64,000 bases of DNA from the NCBI GenBank assembly GCA_027625915.1, contig JANTQA010000015.1, positions 10,383,001 to 10,447,000 of the forward strand. The letters run 5' to 3'. This DNA comes from Anaeramoeba flamelloides (Eukaryota > Metamonada > Anaeramoebidae). Under the pieces are notes generated by a model. That model was not told the DNA's origin and did no database searches. It worked only from the letters and a program-made list of their open reading frames with translations. This document shows, in pieces, positions 55,612-64,000 of this stretch; the first letter of the stretch is position 1, and each line of letters begins with the position of its first letter. The translations under genes were made by a program, and so were the position numbers.

Positions 55612-55812
55612 TACAGTCAGTTTCACTTTTAAGGCACAAACTATGAACTAAATTTAAGGCACAAAAAAATCTCAAATTAAGGCACAAAATTTAGAATTTT
55701 TTTTTTTACAATTTATTTTTACTAGAATTTGAATTTTGTGCTTTAATTTGAGATTTTTTTTGTGCCTTAAATTTCGTTCAAAGTTTGTGCCTTAAAAGTG
55801 AAACTGACTGTA
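55612..55812. mobile_element. MITE family A, inserted in the LINE (5' side)
   Basis: Second 201-bp copy in the same LINE, between the first-ORF region and the endonuclease. Terminal sequence is identical to the copy at 54403; the arms differ by a few bases. It is also later than the LINE. Confidence 0.95.
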
Positions 55813-56641
55813 GAAATTTTATTCTTTTCATTTAACCCTCTCACATTAAATGATAAAATTTTTATATTAATAAATTTATTGTTATATTCACTCTTTTTTC
55901 CTTTTAATAATAATGATTTTTGATTGTTTTGGAAATGGAAAATGTATAAATTTCTGGGTAATAAATGAGTTTTTTTAATAATTGTTTTATAAAATAATTT
56001 ATATTATCTTTTAAATTCCATATTTCTATACCATTATCCCCTTTTCTTTGATATCATATCACTGGTCTATTCATTAAAAAATTAAAAACTTCAAAAGTTG
56101 AAATGTTTTTTTGAATAAAAATTAATTTATTATCTTTCGGTACATTTTGTAATTTTTTAATAATTTTACATTTGTCCATATTTGAAAAATGAATTACATT
56201 TTTGAAATTATATGAATTTTTATTAAATTCAAAATTGAAATTAAAATTTAATTCTTTGAAATTTCTAAATTTCATTTTTGTATTTATTAATTTTATTACA
56301 AGGATATATAACTTAGAAAATTGAATATTTGTATTATAAATATTATAATCCCCATATAGCGAAATAAATGAATAATTGAAAGATTTTTTTATCCAATATT
56401 TTAATTGAATCAATTTTAAATTAGATAATTCCCATTTTTCAAATTCATATAAAATAATATTTTTTATTAAAAAATAATTTAAATAAATAAAATTTTCATA
56501 ATTTGTGTATTTTTTATGTAATAAAAAAATAATTTCTTTAAATATATTTTTTTGATTTATTTCTTTTTTGAAAAAATTGGTATTTGAATGTAAAATTTGT
56601 ATATAAAAATATAAAATTTTATTTTTTAATAATTTGAATTC

Positions 56642-56657
56642 AAAAACTTTCTAATTT
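56642..56657. repeat. 16-bp LINE target-site duplication, right
   Basis: Identical to 52561-52576. It marks the 5' boundary of the LINE on the minus strand. Confidence 0.85.
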
Positions 56658-58565
56658 ATTAAGGAATAAGAGGACTTTAAAATAATGCCATTTCTTTCTA
56701 TATAAATTCTCCATTTTTCCAAAAAAATGCAATTGAAAAAAAAAAACGAAATTCAAGTTCCTTTAAGATGAGACAAAAAAAAAAACAACTCCAACAATTA
56801 TAAACTACTCAAAATAACATGTTAAAAAATTTCGGGTAAATTTTTTTTCGGGTTTTTTTAGAAATTTTATTAACTTACCCAATTTCACAGTCTCTATTAT
56901 TATCCATTATTTTTAAACCATAAAGAGAACCCAAAAATACACAAGTAATATCTAAACATTCAATAATTATACCCTACCCAAGCTGAAACAAGCCAACCCT
57001 TATTTAACTTTCCATTTCAAAAGAGAAATTCGGTTAATTTAATCCATCAAACCCCAACCAAACCCTACCAATACCCTGACATACACATTACTTGCCCTAA
57101 TAAAGACTAAAATGTTCACAAATATACTCAAAATGTACCAAAAAACCTCCAGAGGGTTTAAAATAGAAAATTCAAAAAAACAATATATTAGTCTCAAAAG
57201 TAAAACTGTTAATTTACCTAAAATATTTATCTCCTAACTCTAGTGTTTCTTAGAAGTTGTTCAAAAGGTGTTTTTTAGTGATTATAAAAATTTAATGTAT
57301 TTTCGATTTTCGGGTAATTTCAAACACAAAAACTCAAAAATGAGAAAAAAATAAAATGATAAAAAATACTTAAAAAACAGAAAATAAAAAAGTTTTTCAA
57401 TTTAATTTAGCAGTATCTTTTAGAAGAAATATTTGACTTTATTTTTAAGTTAAAAAAATACACTTCTTTTAAGACGATCAAAAAAAAATAGATGAACTTT
57501 ATCTCTCCGCTAAATCAAATAAAAATTCTTAAATTTTTAAAAATTAAAAATGAAAAAAATATTACTCAAAATTTTAGTTTTTTTTTCAATTCCCATTAAT
57601 ATCTAATAAAGTTGTAAAACCTTTTCAAAATGCTATCGATAATAATGTTTATTATGTAAGTGTTTATCAAAAATTTAAAATTTTGAGATTTTTTTTTAAA
57701 ATAATTTTCCGATTTATTTTATGTATTATTATACACTGTGGTTAAATATTTTTAATATACTAAAATAAATACAGTTGTAATATTTATGATTCTTTTAACA
57801 TTATTCAATAAAAAAGAAAATATTTTCTACTATTTTTGTTTATTTTTTAAACAAACACAATTAATAGTTTTAAAAAATTAATTTATTATATTTTTTTTTC
57901 TAAGTTTTATTTAAAGTTTTAATCTTTTAAGTGAAAAATAAAATAAAAAAATTGAAAAAAATTATGGACATAAAGTAGAAAGACAATTTTGAACATTAAA
58001 TGTATATTATTTTATATGATTAGTAAAACACTTGCTTTATCTTTTTATAAAGATTTTCTTAAATTCTGTATGACCATAGATTTCTTTCTTCTTCAATGAA
58101 AATAATTTGGAGAATTGTTGAATTTTGAACTTTAGCAAAATAAAAAAATGAGAAAAACTTTTAAGAATAATAATTAAATTCTGAAAAAAGCTTAAAAAGT
58201 CGATAAAATATTTTTTGAAATTAAAAGAATTTTTCTCTTATTTTTGGATAATACAACATTTCCATTTTAGGTTTTGAAATTCAGTAATCTTTTATTCAGT
58301 GGATCAGACAAAAATGGTGAGAGCTTTGAGTGTATAATTCGACAGGGTATGAGAAAAGACAAAATTAAATTTTTGTAAACTCATCTTTAACTTTTTTTTT
58401 TAAAATAGCTTTTTCTCTATATTTCGAAAAAAATTTTCTGGTGAAAACAAAGCTAAAGTGGAATTGCTGTTCTGATCAAAAAGTTAAATTTCGAAAACAA
58501 TTTAACCAAAAAAATCATCTAACTTTGATTTATTTTTTTAAAATAATTTTCTCTCTAAAAAAGAA
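56658..58565. other. gene-free region upstream of the membrane-protein gene
   Basis: Contains a C-rich patch at about 56940-57130 (repeated AACCC/ACCCT words), the inverted repeat 57225-57320, and a stretch at 57590-57710 resembling 205-330. I see no coding region. Confidence 0.5.
57225..57320 (-). repeat. inverted-pair repeat, right member
   Basis: Complement of 50575-50690. See that entry. Confidence 0.65.
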
Positions 58566-59599
58566 ATGGCAATAGCGAGATATGTTTTTGGGATTGTAGT
58601 CTGTGTTCTAATTTTTTTGTGGGCTCTGGTAAGAATTTTTTTCCAAATTAAGCACCCAACAACCAACTACAAAATAAGATCTTAATTAACAACCCATCCA
58701 AAAATTTTTTTTCTTACTTTTCAACAGTACCAACTTGTGGTCATTGTCAAAAGAAGCAACAAAAAAATTCCAACAAGCCAACAATTTGTATTTCATGCCT
58801 TAGTTTTGGTCTTTTTATTATTTCGAATAATTTGGCTGGGCTTAAAAGAAGATGAAGAGGTGCATGGCAAGCATGTTGTGGGCTTGTTTGTCATAAATAG
58901 ATTTGCAATTGTCTCCTTTTTTACTTCGTTCACTTTACTGATTTTCTATTGGTTTGTTAAGAACAATTTTTTTTTTATTGAGATTTCTCCCTTTCTTTTC
59001 TTTACTTTTCTCTTCTTCTCGGACTTTTCACCCTTAGACTTTATTAAACTGTTTTCTTTTTTCTTTTTCTTGTAAAAAAAAACATATCAACACGATAAAC
59101 ATATACCTAATAACCAATAACAAAAACCTTATCGAAAATCAAAAGGGCAGAGATTTTTCATGGTTGGGTAAAATCAAATGAACAACGATCACTTTCCACA
59201 CTTAAAAAACCTTTTTGGCTGATGAATGGATTCTTATATCTTTTTTCTTTAATCTGTATTATTGTTTATGCTGCAGAAGAGCCCGAGGATCGTGAGACTA
59301 ATGACTTTTATACTGCAAACATCTTAATTATTGCCTTGCTTTCTGCTTTAGTTTCGATCGGATTTTTGTTTTATGGGTTCTCTTTGATTAAAAGATTTCA
59401 AGTACGATCATTCTTATTTTTCATTTTTTTTTTCTTTTATTTGTTCTTAATTGTTTCCAAAAAGAAACAACCTGAAAACAAACTATTTTGTTGATCAAAA
59501 AATCATCTATTCGCTTTGTTGTAGGACAAATGCCACACATGGAGAATCGCACAACCATTAACCCAAAGACATCTTGTGCTTTTGATCTTTTTTTTATAA
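58566..59599 (+). CDS. multi-pass membrane protein, THH1/TOM1/TOM3-like
   Basis: Four exons: 58566-58628, 58728-58955, 59153-59401 and 59525-59599, all phase 0 (donors GTAAGA, GTTAAG, GTACGA), giving 204 residues. Predicted membrane segments: FGIVVCVLIFLWALYQLVVI; FVFHALVLVFLLFRIIW; a third ending SFTLLIFYW; FLYLFSLICIIVYA; ILIIALLSALVSIGFLFYGF; and LVLLIFFL at the very end. Features such as YQLV, the TSQQFVFH helix start, the NRFA...FFTSFTLLIFYW segment and the GFLFYGFSLI helix resemble the THH1/TOM1/TOM3 seven-helix family (plant TOM1, animal GPR137 relatives), which act at endosomal/vacuolar membranes. The family usually has about 290 residues and seven helices. Here helix 7 is absent, so either the gene is truncated or I missed a 3' exon. 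The 59153 acceptor is less certain than the others. Confidence 0.65.
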
Positions 59600-62500
59600 C
59601 CTGATTAATTTTCATCTTGTAATTCATCCATTAACACACTTTGTGTTATTTGAAACTAACAATTATATAGTGAGATCTTTAATAAGATTAATTTTTTTCC
59701 GAAATATTAATCGGTTTTAAAATTCCAAAAAAAATTGTCAAATCGGTTGTAATTGTAAAATGGGAGTTAAAAGTAAAATTTTCCAAATATTTTTTTACTT
59801 TTTATTCATTGGCCAACAAAGATATCTGAAACTTAAAAAGTTCCCAAATTGTGTTCAGGCCTATTTCTAAAATCTTCAAGCCAATTTAAAGCAAATAGGA
59901 AAAAGCATAGCAACAAAAAATCCAAAAAATTCAATTTTACTAATGTTTCTTATTAAACCCCAAATTTGGTAAAATAAGAACATTCGAAAATTTTTTGGTT
60001 TTATTTGGTGTTTTGAATTCGATTTTAATTCAAATGGTCAGTCTGATTTTTGGAATTTGACTTTTGTTTTATAATTGAGAAAAATTAAGTAAACAATATT
60101 AGAAAATGAGAACTTTTACTATTATTTTAAAATTAAAATCAATTATACAATTTTTTTCCAGAATTTCTACCAAAATTTTAAAAAACTGAGTGACAGAAAT
60201 TTGATAAGGTGTTACTCAAAATACCTAAAAGAGCAAGCCAAATAGTTTGGACAGTACAACACCTTTAAATTTTTTTTAATGACCCAAATTTTTTTCACAA
60301 TGGTTACTTTTTGAAAACAGCTCATATTCAGGGATAAAATACCTGTGACCAGATCAAAAAAACTGGTGTTTCAAATAAAACCCGTTTTTTTTTTCCTTCT
60401 TGTTCCAATACAACCCCTACCCCCATATTCAATAGTGTGCCTACGCTCAAATCAATTTTAAATGTTTACTCATTGATATTTTGAGAAATACATAACTATA
60501 AAATGAATTTGTTTAAAATTTTTTAATTTTTTAATCAGATTTTATGTTTATTACTTCTTGTTTAAAATCCTCTTATAAATTGACTCTATTTTTTAAGAAA
60601 AATTTTCCAATTTGATTGCTCCTTTATTTTAATAGAATTTTATTTTTATCATAAAACATTAAGAAAACCAATATCATATTTACAAAATATTTATTGACAG
60701 TTTCTTTGATCATTTTATGTACAAACTTTATCGAAAATACAACAAAGCTGTTATCTTAAAATACTTTTTTTTGTTTTGAAACATGGTGTATAGCAATTAT
60801 TAATGGATTGTTTTAAGAACATTAAAATATTTACTTTTTTATCAAATAAAAACACTTTTTTTACAAGATGAAATTTTCATATTTGCTTTAGAAATGATCT
60901 TCTTTTTTTTTTGTTTTTACTTTCCTTAAGGACCATCCAAAATTTATGTTATGTGAAAACTAAAATCCAATATTGTAATAAATAGAAAAAATGGTTAAAA
61001 AGAACGCCTGTTAAAGGAAAGAAAAAAATTATTACGAATTTTAGGTTTTTTTGGGAGATTTTTGAAAATTAAAAAAAAATTTATTGATCCAAAAGCTTTT
61101 CGAATTACTCCAACAAAACAAGGTAAATTTAAAACACTTTTTTTACCACTTGTTATACTTACTTTTTACTTTATATTCGGGTATATTTACACTCTTACCA
61201 TAAATTCTAGGATATTTTAAAACGAAGTGAAAAGTAGGGAGAAGTAGGTGGATTCATGATTTTTGAGCTAATGTGGGTAAATTTTAAATTTGACTTGTGA
61301 AAATGGTTTTGTAAAAATGGAAAAATTTCCTGAAAAAACCCAAATTTTAAATTTTAACAAGATTTCTTGACTCAACATTCTTTGAAGCCAATAAATGCAT
61401 TTTTATTCATAAAAGTAATACCCACCTCTCAAAAAATTAAGATAAACCTTAAGAAGGTAGCAACACCATACCCCCCCCCTGGAATTGAAACACGTGGTAG
61501 TATATTAAAACAATATATTTACGCTCTTAAGTTCTAGGCTCTTCAAAAAATTAAAAAAAAATAAATAACTACATTTTACTAATATCCACAATCAAAAGTT
61601 CAGAAAAAGAATAATAAAAACAAAATTTGGACAAATTTATTTAATTTTTTTATCTAGATTATTTTTTTGGGATCTAATAATAAATCATTCAATTTACATT
61701 TTCAGATTTTATTAATATTATATAGTATTTATTTGAACTTAATATTCTATTCATGTATATTATCCAAATCCAACAATTCAGGAGATCTAAAAAAAAAAAA
61801 ACATAATAATTATTTTTTTTAAAATGGAACTACTTTAAAATAGAGAATTTCAGGTTTCATTGGTATTTCTTATAACAAACTTTATTTAATAGCATAACGT
61901 ATGCGTTTTAAAAAATAATTCATTTCATTTGGATATATAATTTGAATATTAAACAATTTTATTATTTATTTATTAATTTTTTTTTCTTCTTACTATCTTT
62001 ATTGATTGATTCTGGCAACTTTTTCATGTTTAATAAAATAATAAATCACATTTTGTTTTTATCTTACAAAATCATCGGATATATTTTCTAAATAATTCTT
62101 TTGTATTTTCAAAAATAAAAATATCTCATTATTTATAACTGTTGAACTATTATTAGATTTATTTAAAACTTTTTTTAACAAAAAGTTTACTTAACCTAAA
62201 CTCAAAAATGTAAAAAAATCTATATTGAATTAATAAAATCGAAACTTTACCCTTTTTTAATAGTTTCTCCCATCTTTGGAATTCATTTCTTGGTGAATTT
62301 TAAAAAATTATTCTATTCGTGTTTATTATTCTTTTTAAACATATACAAGAGTAATTTATTATTTTTATTTAAATGTGCAATTAATCAGTTTTAAAATAAT
62401 ACCTAATTATTTGGGATTCTGGGTTTCTATAAATAGGTAATCAATTACAAGTCATGGTATTGGCCTTCAGATTAGTATTAAAAATTAATTCTGATTTAAT

Positions 62501-64000
62501 ATTTTATAATTTTTCAACTAATTTTAACATATTTTGAATTAGAAAAATAATAATTTGATCAATAGAAAGATCTTTGGAAAACAACCAATTTAGAAAAATG
62601 AATAAAAAGAAAGAAATAAAATCAATCTTCAGATTAAAATGATAATTTTATTTTTGGTATAGATTTGGTTCGTGGATTGATTGAACCTTTATATTGACAA
62701 TAATTATCAATTAAGGAATAATCATTAAATCTCAACCTATTACAAGATCAGAATTAACAATAAAAATTCATTACTTGTACAATTCATTAAATGCATTTTA
62801 TATTTTTTAGTTTTCTTTGGTTAAATCCTTTCCTTGACTCAATCATCATTTAAAAACAATAGTGTAAATTCAAAATATTTCACAAAAAGTTAAACATTAA
62901 ATGATCTATATCAGGATTGTTTAGGATCTATTTTTTTTTGATCTATCTTTTATTGTTCCTTTTAAATTAAAGCCAAAGTTCGATCAGAGTAAGGGTCTAA
63001 TACCAAAAGTCTAACATTTTAACTTTTTTACAACTTCCAAGAAGATTAGAAAACAATATTTTTTATTTTCGTTGTGTTTCTTTGATTTTTATTATACAAT
63101 GTTTTTTCCTTGAAAATAATTCATTAATTTTTTTCAAACATGAAATAAAATACAACAATAAAATGTTAAAGATAGGAGCAAAATATAAACCCATTTAAAA
63201 TTTCTCAAATTCAATCATACAATTCAAATTAACGTTCGATTGTGACATTTTATTTTACCTCTGGAAAAAAATGTAATGAATTTTTTTTCAAAAAGTAATT
63301 TAAATAAGAAAAAAGCAACAAGACACAACCAAAGCATAAAATGTTATTTTCTGATCTTCTTTCAAATTTGTAAAAAAGGTGGAAATTTTGACTTTATGGT
63401 TTCCACTGCCTTAAGGGATTAGTAACTCTTATTTATTATTTTTTTTCCAAACGAAATATATCACTTATTTTCACAAAGACCTAATTAAACCCAATAGCAA
63501 AATCCCATTATCAGCTTTGAGAAATGGAATAATCATTTTAAAAACAATTTATTTTTTCAATGGAATTTTCAGTCAAAAGATCTGATCCTTTTTTGTTGGG
63601 TTTTTTGATCAAAGGAGCCAAAAAAAAAATTTCCAAATATCAATCTTTTTTTATTATTGACCTTTTTTAAAAAAAGAAAAATAAGTAGAATAATACACAT
63701 CAGCGAATAGTTGATATCCGTAAGAAATAAAACTAATAAATAAATCTATTAATATATTTTCTTAAAAATAGAAAAACTAAAAATTATAGTAAACTATTGA
63801 GAAAAGCAATAATGTTTATTTTGATCTTCAATTGAAAATACAAAGAAAATTCCAATAGAAACCAATATGATTTTTGAACAACCCCATCCACAGTTTCAAT
63901 AACATTTGAATAGCAGGTTTTTACCCAGTGATTTACAATCTTACAACTAAAAAAATTTGCAAAATAATTGTGTATCAATGAAAAAAACCAAAAAAAAAAA
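59600..64000. other. 4.4-kb gene-free region to the window end
   Basis: No gene is supportable. It holds a diverged inverted family D relative (about 60560-60720), a C8 run at about 61473-61481, a repeat segment at 63160-63425 resembling parts of 44690-45470, and a stretch at about 63510-63640 resembling 12440-12570 (AATTTTCAGT-AAAAGATC, CCTTTTTTGTT). Confidence 0.5.
63160..63425 (+). repeat. dispersed repeat, also at 44690-45470
   Basis: Shared words in the same order: ATAAAATGTT, GATAGGA, CATTTCTCAAA-like, TTTATTTTACCT, AAAAAGCAAC and, further on, CACTGCCTTAA/CTACTGCCTTAA. The copy at 44690-45470 is longer and includes the transposase remnant, which raises the possibility that both derive from one DNA transposon. 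Confidence 0.45.

Larger units (their letters stand above)
52577..56641 (-). mobile_element. LINE (non-LTR retrotransposon), broken, two MITEs inside
   Basis: Minus-strand element with a 3' A-rich tail (52577-52590) and an exact 16-bp target-site duplication. From its 5' end: a possible first ORF (about 55850-56413), a Lys/Asn-rich product with VIHFSNMDKCKIIKKL; an APE-like endonuclease (about 54650-55600) with CLIQESKV, IINLYKRH, IIGGYFNLN and KISDHNAIL; reverse transcriptase (53100-54440) with NYRPISI, VTIDIQKCFDS, GVYQGDLLSPLLFG and FADDLILL; and a 3' end with a CxxC...H...C cluster (YCKLCKKI, DHFLSNC). The RT part runs through several overlapping frames (breaks near 54200, 54010, 53620, 53300 and 53100), and the endonuclease GDFN motif reads GYFN, so it is inactive. 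Without the two MITEs it is about 3.66 kb. The complete tail and exact duplication show it is a full or near-full insertion. Confidence 0.9.

Noticed and set aside
1-64000. CRISPR arrays, rRNA genes, LTR or capsid-bearing elements
   Set aside because: No regularly spaced direct repeats with unique spacers, no conserved rRNA blocks, and no long terminal repeats or matching proteins were seen.

Overview
The window is nuclear DNA of a eukaryote, very rich in A and T (about four fifths by eye). Genes have GT-AG introns of about 100-250 bp, one of 1.1 kb, and are separated by long non-coding stretches full of homopolymer runs. Coding regions carry long Lys/Glu runs encoded by GAAAAA hexamers. Together with a bacterial-type ammonia-dependent asparagine synthetase, this points to an anaerobic protist. 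An Anaeramoeba-like genome is my best guess, but that is an inference from style and no single marker here proves it.

Genes in order: a lysine/glutamate-rich 910-residue protein of unknown function (2877-5609, -); a tRNA-dihydrouridine synthase of the DUS4 type whose N-terminal exon I cannot find (8742-9570, -); aspartate-ammonia ligase AsnA (19803-20897, +); ribosomal protein eS7 in four exons, the first tentative (23158-24324, -); the proteasome-associated HEAT-repeat protein ECM29, intronless, 1881 residues (29048-34693, +); DNA topoisomerase IB (37603-41744, -) with one intron and a one-base frame offset at a run of 18 A; a secreted class C beta-lactamase-fold serine hydrolase in two exons (45725-47254, -); and a small multi-pass membrane protein in four exons, resembling the THH1/TOM1/TOM3 family (58566-59599, +). 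They do not form a pathway. They look like independent housekeeping genes (tRNA modification, translation, proteasome quality control, DNA topology, amino acid synthesis).

The rest is dominated by small mobile DNA. I can separate several families of short non-autonomous inverted-repeat elements (MITEs) with TA-flanked ends of the Tc1/mariner type: family A (about 200 bp, almost perfect palindromes, 8 copies), family B (about 225 bp, 2 copies, one in the topoisomerase intron), family C (fold-back elements sharing a TTCCAAAGCTACC end, one site nested), and family D (about 400-470 bp, TACAGT/ACTGTA ends). A 184-bp remnant of a Tc1/mariner-type transposase C terminus lies at 45128-45311. A LINE with a poly-A tail and a 16-bp target-site duplication (52577-56641, -) is interrupted by two family A elements. 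A second, decayed LINE tail at 21485-22540 is interrupted by a 600-bp fold-back cluster. Several larger non-coding repeats recur two or three times across the window. I found no tRNA, rRNA, CRISPR array, retrovirus-like or LTR element.
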